Below, piece after piece: positions 1 to 8,712 of a stretch of DNA of 23,594 nt. The notes below the pieces were generated by a model. That model made no database searches, was not told the DNA's origin, and saw only the letters and a list, made by a program, of their open reading frames with translations. The stretch comes from a virus: positions 1 to 23,594 of the IMG/VR virus record IMGVR_UViG_3300043411_000526; one strand, written 5' to 3'. The translations under genes were made by a program, and so were the position numbers. Numbering within the stretch: the stretch's first letter is position 1; every line of letters begins with the position of its first letter.

Positions 1-479
1 GTCTCGACGCGCCGCTCGTGATTGCCCTCTATGTATTCAATCTTCGCCCTCGGCGCAGCCTTCTGCAACGCATCCAAAAACGAGTTGGCCGCGGCAATGT
101 CTTCCTCGTACGTGTAGTCCGTTTCGTCGACGTACCCCATGACGTGATGCTGGGCCAAGAACCCGCCACAATCGACGTGATCGCCGAGGAGAATAATTTC
201 ATGCGGGTCGAGCGCCTTCACATCGCCAAGGAGCGCAGCAAGCGCCCCCTTGTCCACCAGCGCGCCATGCGTGTCGGGAATCACCACGCGCACCACATCG
301 CCGACTCCGCGCTTCCTCGCCTCCCTCACCATGGGAGCCCGAACCTTCCGGGCGTTGCGGTGGCGCTCCAACGACTGCTTCGCAATATCCAACTCCTGCT
401 TGAGCCCGGCCACCTCGGCGGCGTGCGCCTTCTGTGACTCGTCACGCTGCACCGCATCCCAGTTGGTTTTCGAGTTCAT
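1..479 (-). CDS. Calcineurin-like metallophosphoesterase, N-terminal part (cut by window edge)
   Basis: The reading frame starts with ATG at 477-479 and stays open to base 1, giving 159 residues; the C-terminus lies outside the window. Three signature motifs of the calcineurin-like phosphoesterase fold are visible in order: IPDTHG (D69, H71), LLGDHVDCGG (G99, D100) and EGNHE (N153, H154). These supply metal ligands of a two-metal phosphatase or nuclease; the later histidine motifs would be off the edge. Residues 14-45 are rich in Glu, Lys, Gln and Leu and look like a short coiled coil, followed by a basic stretch (R39-R57). The gene follows the 89-residue membrane protein after 9 bases and is the last visible member of the late operon. 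The substrate cannot be told: phage members of this fold include protein phosphatases and DNA-processing enzymes. The superfamily assignment is strong; the specific role is unknown. Confidence 0.88.
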   Translation of the reverse strand, partial: MNSKTNWDAVQRDESQKAHAAEVAGLKQELDIAKQSLERHRNARKVRAPMVREARKRGVGDVVRVVIPDTHGALVDKGALAALLGDVKALDPHEIILLGDHVDCGGFLAQHHVMGYVDETDYTYEEDIAAANSFLDALQKAAPRAKIEYIEGNHERRVE

Positions 480-488
480 GCAGTCATT

Positions 489-758
489 TTATTTCGCCCC
501 GTACACCACCCGCTCCAAGTTCTGAATCTGCACCAGCATGGCTGCGATGGTGCTGCTCTGGTCGCTGACAGTCTTCAGCGTCCAACCGGAAAGCGTCATG
601 ACGATCAACAGCAGCACTGAGTTGAAGTTGAAGGATTCCGCTTTTCGTGGAGGCATGGCAGTTTGGGTATTTGAGGAGGATGAATTCCCGTGCGTATCGG
701 GCAAAACTCCTTTTTTTACCGGGAATCCGGAAGACGAAGGTGTTGCAAATCCACTCAT
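489..758 (-). CDS. Small single-span membrane protein, possible spanin or holin component
   Basis: This 89-residue protein begins with an ATGA overlap with the end of the lipoprotein gene. Residues 1-40 are polar and Ser/Asn/Pro-rich. One hydrophobic helix spans about 45-61 (NSVLLLIVMTLSGWTLK) and is preceded by basic residues (R38, K39), suggesting N-in/C-out topology. The tail (about 62-89) is helical and may be a short coiled coil. An internal ATG at 654-656 (M35) would give a 55-residue protein starting just before the helix, so the true start is uncertain. Position beside a lipoprotein and a two-helix membrane protein fits a lysis cassette, where an inner-membrane partner (i-spanin-like) or holin accessory is expected. 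Function is inferred from topology and context only; I recognise no family. Confidence 0.62.
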   Translation of the reverse strand: MSGFATPSSSGFPVKKGVLPDTHGNSSSSNTQTAMPPRKAESFNFNSVLLLIVMTLSGWTLKTVSDQSSTIAAMLVQIQNLERVVYGAK

Positions 759-1048
759 AAGCGTTTACCGAGCGCGAAATGCGCGTACGACATCGCGGGT
801 CCATCCCGCGTGTACTCGGCGTAGGTGAACGTCCAGCCGGCCGGCGTGCGCGCCAAGCCCTGCACTTCGATCTGGATGCTCAGGTACATCGGAATTTTGT
901 AGCCACCGCTGAAGGTGGAGCCGGCGAACCCAGCAGGAATCAAGCGGTCCATCGCTTGCTGGATGAGGCTGGATTGCGGGGCCGTGCCGCAGCCCACCAA
1001 AGCGAGCGTGGCGATGAGAAGCAGGACGCTACGGAGTTGGGCGGTCAT
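755..1048 (-). CDS. Small lipoprotein, possible outer-membrane lysis protein
   Basis: This 97-residue protein has a hydrophobic N-terminal signal (residues 5-19) ending in a lipobox LVGC, with C20 as the predicted lipidated cysteine. The +2 residue is Gly rather than Asp, so it would be sorted to the outer membrane under the usual E. coli rule. The mature part is soluble and mostly beta or turn, with no long coiled coil. The ATG lies 20 bases inside the 3' end of the holin-like gene, in another frame, and the stop overlaps the next start as ATGA. Overlapping small genes of which one is a lipoprotein resemble Rz/Rz1-type spanin arrangements, so an o-spanin role is plausible; a superinfection-exclusion lipoprotein is the main alternative. 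The lipoprotein call is strong, the lysis role moderate. Confidence 0.75.
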   Translation of the reverse strand: MTAQLRSVLLLIATLALVGCGTAPQSSLIQQAMDRLIPAGFAGSTFSGGYKIPMYLSIQIEVQGLARTPAGWTFTYAEYTRDGPAMSYAHFALGKRL

Positions 1049-1322
1049 AAGATGGGAATGGAGGCGGAGAGCCCAGCGACGGCGGAAGCGGGTGGTCTTT
1101 GAAGTATCCTATCGCCGAAATCGCAAATGACACTCCAAAAATATAGAGGATCATTTCCCAGTTCGGGGCTTGGATTTTCTGCGGGTCCAGCGCTGAGCCG
1201 GTGGCCACGCCGACGAAGCCGTACACGCCGGCAATCGCACCATTCCACGATTTGGCAAACGCACCGTAGAAAAAGTGCTTCACCCACCGCCAAACATCGC
1301 TGCGTACGGCGCGGGCGGTCAT
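1029..1322 (-). CDS. Holin-like small membrane protein
   Basis: This 97-residue protein has a basic amphipathic N-terminus (R4, R7, R12, K15), two hydrophobic segments at about 27-45 (WNGAIAGVYGFVGVATGSAL) and 56-74 (MILYIFGVSFAISAIGYF), and a proline-rich C-terminal tail from residue 77. Size, two predicted helices and a position directly after the spike gene and before a lipoprotein are typical of a phage holin. It starts with an ATGA overlap with the spike gene, so it is probably translationally coupled to it. The 3' end overlaps the lipoprotein gene by 20 bases. No endolysin is visible nearby, so the lysis assignment rests on topology and context. An alternative is a small membrane protein used in DNA entry. 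Confidence 0.65.
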   Translation of the reverse strand: MTARAVRSDVWRWVKHFFYGAFAKSWNGAIAGVYGFVGVATGSALDPQKIQAPNWEMILYIFGVSFAISAIGYFKDHPLPPSLGSPPPFPSYDRPTP

Positions 1323-3577
1323 GGCGCGAGGCGAATGGTCCCGACGTTGAGGTTTGTTACGGTGGCGGTGGATGGCGATCCGCTACTAAGCCAGTAACCA
1401 AGTACATACGCCTGCCCCGACGGAATGATTTCGTAAGACGTATTGGGCGGGCTTGAAGTAGACACGGGCGGCCACGCCAAACCAGACTCGGTAAAGAATG
1501 ACGGCTCTGACGAAAGGAAAAGCGAATTGGCTAAGGTTTCTCCGCCCAAACTCTCAACCGCCGGGATGCCCGATCCGGTTGTCTGATGATAGTAATTGCC
1601 CTTGAGTATCGCAGTCAGCAACACATCTAGGTCGAGTTCCTGCATTCCCGCGGCGCTTGGGTAAACGGTGAGAGGAGTGCTCACTAGCGGAAGCACGTTT
1701 GACGTAAAACTCGAAAAAGAATCAAATGTGACATCATTTCCGGTGACGTTAGTGACTAACGCCGTTCCGTTTCCTCCCGACCATGCAAATTGTCTTTGCC
1801 CGTCAACCGCGTTGGCGAGCGCCGCGTTGAACGTGGTGGCCATTCCGCCGTCTAGCGTCATTATGCCGGCGGTATCGGACGTTCGCGTTGACAGTGTTCC
1901 GGTCCATGTGCGCGGTCGCATCAGCGTAGGGTCCCAATCGAGGGAGTAGGCCCAGAGCGCGCTATTGCTCGTTGGGACAAGCACACTTGAACCCGCAGTA
2001 GGCAGGTCGTTGCCTTCGCCGCCAGAAAATGGAATGCTATCGCCAGAAACGGTTCCAACGGTCACGGACCTTCTAATTCGCGCTGTGTTGTAACCGGAAA
2101 TTACTTCCATCCAGTACACGTCAATGGTCGATCCTGTTGTTACGCCGTGCCCCGTCGGAGCCGTGATAGTGCCGGACGTTGCGTCGTTGCGCGTGGCAAG
2201 CGTCGAGATCGTGCCATACATGGACGCGACGCCATTGCTAGACCCGTTGCTGATGTTCGGATTTCCAAACGAAGCACCCGTGCCGCCCGTGCCGTGCCCA
2301 AATACGTTTCCGACCAGATTTTCAAATCTGGAAAGTCTGTTCATCACCGCCGCGACTCCATATGTGGGCTGACCAAGCTCTAGTCCGTATAGCCAATTTC
2401 GGAAAACTGTGTCCCATCCAGTTCCGCCAAAGTATCCGTCGTTTTTGTACTGAGGAGCCACGTTCCCTTCAAACAGTATGAATTGATTGTAGGGCGCGTG
2501 ATTGGAGTTCATCAGCGCAGAGTAAGCGGGAGGAGTTAGGTCGGGCCTATCTGTGACGATTGTGTTATAGGCCAACACGATTCCAGAGACGCGAGCTTGC
2601 GTAAAAAACGCAAAAAGACCGTCCTTTAATACGTTATCAATGAACAACAGTTGACTCGAAAAATCAGCCAGCGCGGCAACTGTGGACGTTCCGTACCCAT
2701 TAAAAAACTCCGTCCAACACCTTCTGATTTCGCATTGATGAGTTATGGTGATGTAAAATCCGTAGTTGTAATAGTCGATAACTCTAACGTTGTATGCCCA
2801 GCATTTCCACGCGGTTTCAAGACGAATGCCTGCGAATAGGTTAGTGTTTGTGCCGTCTATAATTAGGTTTTCGATACCACACAGCGTAGTCTTATAATAT
2901 GCGGACGTGACTGTCGCCGAAGGCGCGCCGGTATAATCTCCATGAAGGCCCGGAGAATCCAATACCAGTGTCGTTCCATTAAGAATGCCGCCAGTGTCGG
3001 CAATCTTCGCGATTTGCGCCCTGAGTTCCGTATTTGTATTTAGTGAATATGTAGGCGGGTCGCTCACGTCGCCCATTCTCACCTGAATTAGTTCGCCGTT
3101 ATTAAACGACGCCGTGCTTGCAACTGTGATAGTCGTAGCGCCCTTGGATAAAGACGCCACCGTTGCGGTTGTATTTCCTGAAGTAAATTGGAATCCGGTT
3201 GTTGCAATGGCGTTAGTCGCCCGTGTGTCTATGGTGGTAGTTGGAGCGCCGTTGGAATCGACGGAACCGCGTAACGTGACTTGCTTAGTCCACGGAATAT
3301 CAATCGTTCCGTCACACCTAAAGGTTCCTGGGCCGAGCAACACCACTTCGCCGTTTGGGCAAGCGCTCAACTTTGCCTCAATTTCCGCCGTGCGGTCGGT
3401 AGAATCGCCCGTCGTGTTGATTGTGGTGTAAATCGTATTTCTGACAGGAATGCCCCCCGGTATTCCTGCCGATTCCCATGTTCCGGCAGTCGGCAATCGC
3501 GACGATGGAATAGAGTATTCTGCCGCAAAGGCGAACGACGAAACAGCAAACAGAACGGCTCGAAGGATTCGATTCAT
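1319..3577 (-). CDS. Pectate-lyase-fold beta-helix tailspike-like protein with predicted signal peptide
   Basis: This 752-residue protein has a region at about 50-100 of the form seen at the start of right-handed beta-helix proteins (DSTDRTAEIEAKL, then GEVVLLGPGTF). Helix-type rungs follow, for example GIENLIIDGT at about 234-243 and repeated Asn/Gly turns to about 430. Later parts (about 465-750) look like small beta modules. Such proteins in phages are usually trimeric spikes that bind or cleave surface polysaccharide; I cannot name catalytic residues. The N-terminus (MNRILRAVLFAVSSFAFA, with likely cleavage around residue 18) looks like a Sec signal peptide, which is odd for a tailspike. 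There is no obvious virion-anchoring domain. Base composition is lower in GC than the capsid genes (25 of 60 bases in 2581-2640), suggesting separate acquisition. ATG follows the previous stop after 2 bases. Confidence 0.82.
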   Translation of the reverse strand: MNRILRAVLFAVSSFAFAAEYSIPSSRLPTAGTWESAGIPGGIPVRNTIYTTINTTGDSTDRTAEIEAKLSACPNGEVVLLGPGTFRCDGTIDIPWTKQVTLRGSVDSNGAPTTTIDTRATNAIATTGFQFTSGNTTATVASLSKGATTITVASTASFNNGELIQVRMGDVSDPPTYSLNTNTELRAQIAKIADTGGILNGTTLVLDSPGLHGDYTGAPSATVTSAYYKTTLCGIENLIIDGTNTNLFAGIRLETAWKCWAYNVRVIDYYNYGFYITITHQCEIRRCWTEFFNGYGTSTVAALADFSSQLLFIDNVLKDGLFAFFTQARVSGIVLAYNTIVTDRPDLTPPAYSALMNSNHAPYNQFILFEGNVAPQYKNDGYFGGTGWDTVFRNWLYGLELGQPTYGVAAVMNRLSRFENLVGNVFGHGTGGTGASFGNPNISNGSSNGVASMYGTISTLATRNDATSGTITAPTGHGVTTGSTIDVYWMEVISGYNTARIRRSVTVGTVSGDSIPFSGGEGNDLPTAGSSVLVPTSNSALWAYSLDWDPTLMRPRTWTGTLSTRTSDTAGIMTLDGGMATTFNAALANAVDGQRQFAWSGGNGTALVTNVTGNDVTFDSFSSFTSNVLPLVSTPLTVYPSAAGMQELDLDVLLTAILKGNYYHQTTGSGIPAVESLGGETLANSLFLSSEPSFFTESGLAWPPVSTSSPPNTSYEIIPSGQAYVLGYWLSSGSPSTATVTNLNVGTIRLAP

Positions 3578-3579
3578 GG

Positions 3580-4374
3580 TCAGTATTTGAAAGATGCGAT
3601 TGTAGTTGCGCCGTCACCTGACGATGAAGCGGATGTCCATGTTGGGTTTTGAGCGGAGGCCGACGCAAAGATTTGGTACGCCAACGACCCTCCCTCGCCT
3701 GACCCTGGAGAATGCGCAGTGGTGTTTGAGATCGTGTAACCCCCGTCTATGGATATAGCACCGCTAGAATTGGCCTCAAAAGACAGCCCAACGAAAACCA
3801 CGGTGTTTGCTTGCGACGGCGTAATGCTTCCTGGCTGAACCGTTGTCCATGCCCCTCCGCTGCCCGTGCCGTTCTGCTGATCCAGCGGAGTTGACGCCAT
3901 TCCACTGAATGCAATGACCTGTACCGAGCAGTACACGGCTGTGCCAGACAGCGTAAAGTTGTGGCCTGAGCCGACTGTACCACCATAACAATAGTATAGG
4001 CGATTGGAAATAAAAGTGCTAGTGCGCGTGGTGAGCGGAGTCCATGTATTGCTTTTTGAATCAGTGAGCGTTACATCAGCAGAGGCGGCGCTATACCACG
4101 ATGCGCTTACGACCATGAGATTTGCCCCGGTCGTAACAATGTCACCCGTGGTCCCTCCATTGATCCCTAGATTTGCCGCTACGTTCGATACTAGCGCAGG
4201 CCCGCCACCGCCCCCGCTCACAATCGTCAGCCCGTTAAACGCCGAATTTGGCGTCTTGCCGTTGATGGTCGAAGCGGTCGTGATGCTGATGCCGTTCTTC
4301 GCGTTCACGTCCGCAAACGCATGCGGCCCCAGTAGCCAGAAGCCGACCAAGAGTGTGACGATGAAGTGCTTCAT
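3580..4374 (-). CDS. Secreted beta-sandwich fibre-like protein
   Basis: The chosen start at 4372-4374 overlaps the previous stop as ATGA and gives 264 residues; the frame is open further upstream but that extension is arginine-rich out-of-frame translation. The protein begins with a clear signal peptide: K3, a hydrophobic core ([13 protein letters not shown]) and an Ala-X-Ala site (AFA) at about residue 21, followed by DVNAKNG. Residues 50-70 include a poly-Gly linker. The rest is a Gly/Ser/Thr-rich beta-sandwich-type domain with regularly alternating strands, ending FKY. I recognise the pattern as one common in phage fibre and bacterial surface proteins but cannot name the family. It sits between two other genes that begin with signal peptides, so the three may act together. 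Function: probable adhesin or host-surface-binding component (inference). Confidence 0.75.
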   Translation of the reverse strand: MKHFIVTLLVGFWLLGPHAFADVNAKNGISITTASTINGKTPNSAFNGLTIVSGGGGGPALVSNVAANLGINGGTTGDIVTTGANLMVVSASWYSAASADVTLTDSKSNTWTPLTTRTSTFISNRLYYCYGGTVGSGHNFTLSGTAVYCSVQVIAFSGMASTPLDQQNGTGSGGAWTTVQPGSITPSQANTVVFVGLSFEANSSGAISIDGGYTISNTTAHSPGSGEGGSLAYQIFASASAQNPTWTSASSSGDGATTIASFKY

Positions 4375-5696
4375 TGTACGGTCAGGTACTCGCTGTTCAC
4401 GTTGAGGAGGATAATGTCGGCGGTGAGCGCGCGACCGACTTGCTGCACTTTGTCGCCAGACGTGGCCGGCGCGGTCTGCGTTAAGCCGCCAGCAGTGGCG
4501 GATAGATAAATGACACCACCGGGCGTCCACGACCACGCATCGTTGCGCACCGTGCCGGAGTAGACCACCACGGCAGGATTCGTGGACGAGTAGGCCGCGA
4601 CTGCCAGACCGACTGCCGGGTACGTGCCGGAGCCGTTGGCGTCGGCAAGCTGCCACGTGGAGGAGCCGTCAAGGTAGACGGCCTCCCACTGCGCAATCGT
4701 TGCGCCTGCGAGCAAGCCAGAGACCGCGAGGCCGCTGTAGGTGTCATCGGTGCCGAGAGCGCCATTGAAGGTCACGGACGACGACCAATTCGCCCCATAC
4801 GTAGCAGAACTATTGGCGGTGAGCATGCTCCCGTTCGGCCCCACGCCGAGCTGCGCGTACGTGGTCGAATTGTTGCCAAGGATGATACTGCCCTTCGTCG
4901 TCGTTGGACCAATCCCGGAACCGAGAACGTCAATCGTGATCGGATTTGTTACCGTAAGATTCGTCGCATTCAGGTCTGTCACCGTAAGGGCGGATAGCGT
5001 GACGACGTTGGCGATGATGTTGCCCATGCCGGCAGCGCCAATCGTCACCGTCGTGGCGTTGGATTGGATGATAGAGTCGGACAGGCCGACCGTGCCATTG
5101 CCCTTCGGGATGACGTTCGCCGTGAGCGACGACACCGCAATCACGTTGCCAGTACCAGAAGGCGTCGCCCACGTGCCGTCGCCCCGCCAATACGTGGAGG
5201 ACGACGCACTAGTGCCTCCGTTGAGATTCGCCACAGGAAGGCTCCCGGTGATAATGTTGGAGCCGCCCGCCAGATTGAGCGCGCCAAACGCCGGAGGTGC
5301 GCCAGCGCCAGCAGAGAGCAGCGGTGCGCCGGAGTTGCCGATGGACGCCAGCGGGACAATCGCGGTCGAGCCACCTCCGACCATAACGACATTCGCAGTC
5401 GCTCCCGTCGTCGTGACATTTCCACTCCCACTCGCCGTCGAGTTGATCGTGATGTTTCCGGCATTCTGAGTGACTGTGATATTGTCACCGGCCACGATTG
5501 TCTTGGAAACGGGAACAAGCGTGCCGTTGTACATGATCACGGCGTTTGCCGTAGCCGTAACCGGGCTCTGCACGTTGGTCGTGTTGCCGGAATTACGCTG
5601 CGTCAGAATGACTTCATTGGCCGCAACAGCACCATGCGCCGACGCGATGGACAGCGCGAAAAGAATTAGGACGAATCCGTGAAGGAATGTTTTCAT
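4371..5696 (-). CDS. Tail-fibre-like protein with predicted signal peptide and decoration-type C-terminal domain
   Basis: The ATG at 5694-5696 starts [10 protein letters not shown] with a hydrophobic core to about residue 18 and Ala-X-Ala sites at about 20 and 25, a Sec signal peptide. The frame is open upstream but that part reads antisense-like, and the start here lies 7 bases after the previous stop. The 441-residue product is Gly/Thr/Asn-rich. Residues 157-177 hold the tail-fibre motif [19 protein letters not shown], well known in short fibre repeats. The region 190-330 is a repetitive beta-strand series. The final 120 residues resemble the small domain found in capsid decoration-type proteins (AVYLDG, then GTVRNDAW, then GGVIYLSAT, then VQQVGRAL). 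The likely role is a fibre or surface protein. The signal peptide is unusual for a virion fibre. Confidence 0.78.
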   Translation of the reverse strand: MKTFLHGFVLILFALSIASAHGAVAANEVILTQRNSGNTTNVQSPVTATANAVIMYNGTLVPVSKTIVAGDNITVTQNAGNITINSTASGSGNVTTTGATANVVMVGGGSTAIVPLASIGNSGAPLLSAGAGAPPAFGALNLAGGSNIITGSLPVANLNGGTSASSSTYWRGDGTWATPSGTGNVIAVSSLTANVIPKGNGTVGLSDSIIQSNATTVTIGAAGMGNIIANVVTLSALTVTDLNATNLTVTNPITIDVLGSGIGPTTTKGSIILGNNSTTYAQLGVGPNGSMLTANSSATYGANWSSSVTFNGALGTDDTYSGLAVSGLLAGATIAQWEAVYLDGSSTWQLADANGSGTYPAVGLAVAAYSSTNPAVVVYSGTVRNDAWSWTPGGVIYLSATAGGLTQTAPATSGDKVQQVGRALTADIILLNVNSEYLTVQ

Positions 5697-5703
5697 TGGT
5701 GCG

Positions 5704-7374
5704 TTAGCGGTAAGGGATCGGGCGGGGTTGAGTGGGTTGGCGTCCGGCTGACTGGGCAGCGAGTTGAGCGACCATGGCAGGCACGTCGGCGCGCTCGGCA
5801 CCGTAGTTTGGACGCAGGAATTGATTCTGGTACAGGCGAGACAGCATGACTTCACGAGCGCCGCGTGGCGTGCCCATCATTGCGGCCATGGCGGCTGCGG
5901 CTCCAGGATAGCCACCCATACCCTTGCCGAGCAGTGCCCCCGTTGCAGGAGCGACGTACTGCATGAGCTGATTTACACCAGACGGAGGCGTGTCAGCAGC
6001 GTCCTTCACGGACTGCCAAAAGGCATTCTGAAAGCGGCCAATCTTTTCGAGGTTTCCGCTGAGTTTTTCACCCGCCGCGTAAGCGTCACCGATGACCTTG
6101 GCGGAAATGTTGCCGTCGCCCTTGTTGAGCGCGTCCTGAACGAGCCCAATCTTGGCCAGCGTTACGCGGGCTTCTTGGAGCTTCTTTCCGATGTCGGGCT
6201 TGCCGTTAGACACAGCCTCTCTTTCCAGCCGAGCAAACGCATCGTCCGCATCGGTCTGGTGCTTTTTTGCAATCTCAAGCACGCTGGGGTCTTTCTTCGG
6301 CATGTTCCGGTAGTTCGCGAATGCCTGATTCGCGTTCGCCTGAGCCTGCTTGAACTCATCCAGCATGATTTTCGCCTGCGGAGAGACCGCCGCAGCATCC
6401 GCGTATGCCTTGTTTGGGACGATGCGCGCTACATTGAGCGACTGATCCGAAAATGCCGTATTCGGCGGCAGCTTCAGTTCCTCGCGGATCGCTTGATTTG
6501 TGATGGGCTGATTGCGGCGGATCGCCTCCTGCGCGGTCGCAGCCTTGCCGCCGATGGAGTTCAACGTATCCGTCGCCAGACTGGGACGAATGACCGATGG
6601 CGGGATAACGTAGCCGAGTTCCTTGCCAATACGCAGCGTCTCTCGCCGGGTGGCATCCTGAGCAGCCTTCAGGGCCGTAGCAGCCGCAACAGCGCCCGCG
6701 TCAATACCCTTGGCCAGCCCAGTGCCAACAGCCGATGCAGCGGCAGATACAGCATTCTCTCCGAGCGTAGCCGCACGGCCTTCGTCGATGCCTGTTTGCA
6801 CGTTGCGAGCCACTACATTACCAGCTGCCTGCTTCACGCCCTCGCGCACGACACCGCGCATTCCCGTTCCGGCCAAAGGACCAAGCGGAATTGCACCCAC
6901 GGTTGCAGCCCCAGCAATCGCTCCGGGACGAATCGGACCGCCCTCGATGGCTTGCGCGGCCAATTCACCAGCGCCGCCAAGGATAGCGCCACCAGCAGGG
7001 CCAGCGACCATTTGCCCAATCGTCGGCGGACCAGCACGAATGGCCATCATGCCCATTTGCTTCATCGCCGTACCAGACGCCTGCTGCACTTCATCTGGCG
7101 TAAGTCCACCCATGCCCATCTCGGTCGATGCGGTGAGCGCGCCAGAGCCGGGCACGTTGCGATAGTCGGTCTTGTCCTTGACGGCACCGAGCGCGCCCAT
7201 GATGCGAGCGCCAAGGCCAGCCTGCTGCTCGGGAGCGGCAGGAGCTTTTGCACGCACCGCCTCCTGCTCAGTCAGTCGAGCATCGTACGCCTGCAAGGCC
7301 GCAATATCGTCCTCAGTGGGAGGATTCGGCTTGTCCCAGTTGTAGGTGCGGCCAGATGGGGAAGTAATTTTCAT
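5704..7374 (-). CDS. Putative internal virion / DNA ejection protein
   Basis: The ATG at 7372-7374 shares its A with the TGA of the previous gene (TGATG), so I prefer it to the GTG one codon upstream; this gives 556 residues. The N-terminus ([13 protein letters not shown], then PTEDDI) is a short hydrophilic segment. Residues about 75-230 are Gly/Ala-rich with hydrophobic stretches such as [19 protein letters not shown], resembling membrane-active parts of ejection proteins. Residues 230-470 are helical and charged. A second Gly/Ala-rich hydrophobic stretch lies at about 475-510. In podoviruses, large helical Gly/Ala-rich proteins encoded after the tail nozzle are ejected to form a conduit for DNA; I infer this role. 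No lytic transglycosylase motif is visible. It pairs with the 445-residue gene upstream. Confidence 0.65.
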   Translation of the reverse strand: MKITSPSGRTYNWDKPNPPTEDDIAALQAYDARLTEQEAVRAKAPAAPEQQAGLGARIMGALGAVKDKTDYRNVPGSGALTASTEMGMGGLTPDEVQQASGTAMKQMGMMAIRAGPPTIGQMVAGPAGGAILGGAGELAAQAIEGGPIRPGAIAGAATVGAIPLGPLAGTGMRGVVREGVKQAAGNVVARNVQTGIDEGRAATLGENAVSAAASAVGTGLAKGIDAGAVAAATALKAAQDATRRETLRIGKELGYVIPPSVIRPSLATDTLNSIGGKAATAQEAIRRNQPITNQAIREELKLPPNTAFSDQSLNVARIVPNKAYADAAAVSPQAKIMLDEFKQAQANANQAFANYRNMPKKDPSVLEIAKKHQTDADDAFARLEREAVSNGKPDIGKKLQEARVTLAKIGLVQDALNKGDGNISAKVIGDAYAAGEKLSGNLEKIGRFQNAFWQSVKDAADTPPSGVNQLMQYVAPATGALLGKGMGGYPGAAAAMAAMMGTPRGAREVMLSRLYQNQFLRPNYGAERADVPAMVAQLAAQSAGRQPTQPRPIPYR

Positions 7375-8711
7375 CACTCGATTTTCCAGCCAGCCGGAAG
7401 ACGCGGAAGACTGCCATCAACCTCACGCGCATTTCCAGCCGGCGCAGGAGCAACGCCACCAAGAACGGATTCGTCCTTGGCGTCGAAAATGGGCATTTCA
7501 AGAATCTTTTCGTTGATGGCGTCCTGAATCTCGGTCGCCTTCTTGCCGGCCTTGCGCATGGCCTGCACGTCGCGAGCGATGGCGCGGTTGCGTTCCTCAA
7601 CCTTTTTGAGCGCAGTAAAGATGGCTACGTTGCCCTCCGGCGTCTTGTTCATCGCTGCGGACCACTTCTCAAACAGGCCCATTTCAGTGTCGGAAATAGC
7701 GCCCTTGGTCTGATTCACGCGCTTCAGGACTTGATCGCCAAGAAGCTGCTGCAACTCTTCAGCCTTTGCGACGGAACCCTTATCAATGAGTCCAGCGGTT
7801 TCAGCGGCGCGACGGACCATAAGCTCGGCGTCGGCAGCGGTGCCGGTACGCACGGTGTCGAGCAACTTTACGGCGCGGTCGTAGGACGCGATGTTGGAAC
7901 TGGCTGCTTTGCCAGCCTCCAAAAGACCCTCGTTGAACTTGTGTGCGCTCTCTCCGCGCTGAAGAAGCTCCTGCTTGGCAGCCTCCTCCTCGGGTGAGAG
8001 GACGGGGCGCTGCGGCTGGGAAATGGGACCGCGTGCAACCTCCCTCATCGTCCGCTTGTCCACGGCAATTTCGATGGGATTACCTTTTTCGTCCGCAGAG
8101 CGAATCTTCTCCACGTCGAACATGGGCGACCGCTGCGGCCCCAGCATCTTCAGCACCGCATCCACGCGCTCAATCGACTGCGGAGAGCCGCCAGACTTGG
8201 AGTAAATTTGCAGGAAGCGCGCCGGGTCAAACGCCGGAGCCTCGGCGGTGTCATCGGGCGGCATGAACTGGGCGAGCGACTTGGCCAGCGCCTCTTGGTC
8301 GCGCTGTTGCTGCACCATGACCTGCTGAGATGCCTTCAACTGCTGCTCGCGCATCGCGCCTTCCTGCGCCTTCAGGCGTTGGTCCTGAATGTGACCCTTG
8401 GTTGCGAGGGCGGAATTAAGCATGCCGTTAAAGCGAATGTTGTCCGAGAGCGATAGACCGCCGTTCTTGATGGTCTTTTCGATGAACTGCTCAACGCCTT
8501 CAGGAGCGTACTTCTTCGTCTCTTCGTCCTGCATGAAGGCTTTGATCAAGCCCTCGTTTTGACCCTGAAGCGCCGCGTTACGGGCACGGTTCTGCGCGTA
8601 CTCCTGATAGCCGCCAGAGATGCCCTGAGCAATGCCCTGCGCTTGGGCAACTTTGCCTTGCGCGCGGAGCTGGCCGCTGATGTCGGTGACGCCTGGAGCG
8701 TAAGCACACAT
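7374..8711 (-). CDS. Putative internal virion protein, helical
   Basis: The start at 8709-8711 is preceded by AAAGGAGG with a 9-base spacer, so it is preferred over the ORF extension to 8795, which lies inside the HNH gene in another frame. The 445-residue product begins MCAYAPGVTDISGQLRAQGK. It is mostly helical: an Ala/Gln-rich start, a Gln/Lys/Glu-rich likely coiled coil at about 108-147, a proline-rich linker near 235-245, and a second long helical part. There are no membrane segments. Its composition and coupling (TGATG) to the Gly/Ala-rich gene fit one of the set of internal head proteins that are ejected with DNA. I do not recognise a catalytic domain. Minor structural protein is the safe call; ejection protein is inference. 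Confidence 0.62.
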   Translation of the reverse strand: MCAYAPGVTDISGQLRAQGKVAQAQGIAQGISGGYQEYAQNRARNAALQGQNEGLIKAFMQDEETKKYAPEGVEQFIEKTIKNGGLSLSDNIRFNGMLNSALATKGHIQDQRLKAQEGAMREQQLKASQQVMVQQQRDQEALAKSLAQFMPPDDTAEAPAFDPARFLQIYSKSGGSPQSIERVDAVLKMLGPQRSPMFDVEKIRSADEKGNPIEIAVDKRTMREVARGPISQPQRPVLSPEEEAAKQELLQRGESAHKFNEGLLEAGKAASSNIASYDRAVKLLDTVRTGTAADAELMVRRAAETAGLIDKGSVAKAEELQQLLGDQVLKRVNQTKGAISDTEMGLFEKWSAAMNKTPEGNVAIFTALKKVEERNRAIARDVQAMRKAGKKATEIQDAINEKILEMPIFDAKDESVLGGVAPAPAGNAREVDGSLPRLPAGWKIE

Positions 8712-8712
8712 G

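Noticed and set aside
4375-4656. N-terminal extension of the 264-residue secreted protein
   Set aside because: The extension is Arg/His-rich and lies over the fibre gene in another frame; the ATGA junction and signal peptide fix the start at 4374.
4741-5469. 242-residue plus-strand ORF opposite the fibre gene
   Set aside because: It is Pro/Val-rich antisense reading of a Thr/Gly/Asn-rich gene, with no motif or start signal.
5697-5855. N-terminal extension of the fibre gene
   Set aside because: It overlaps the previous gene and lacks coding character; the signal peptide starts at 5696.
5764-7527. 587-residue plus-strand ORF opposite the ejection-type gene
   Set aside because: It is Arg/His/Ser-rich with no recognisable motif, runs antisense to well-formed genes, and such long antisense frames arise from GC-biased codons.
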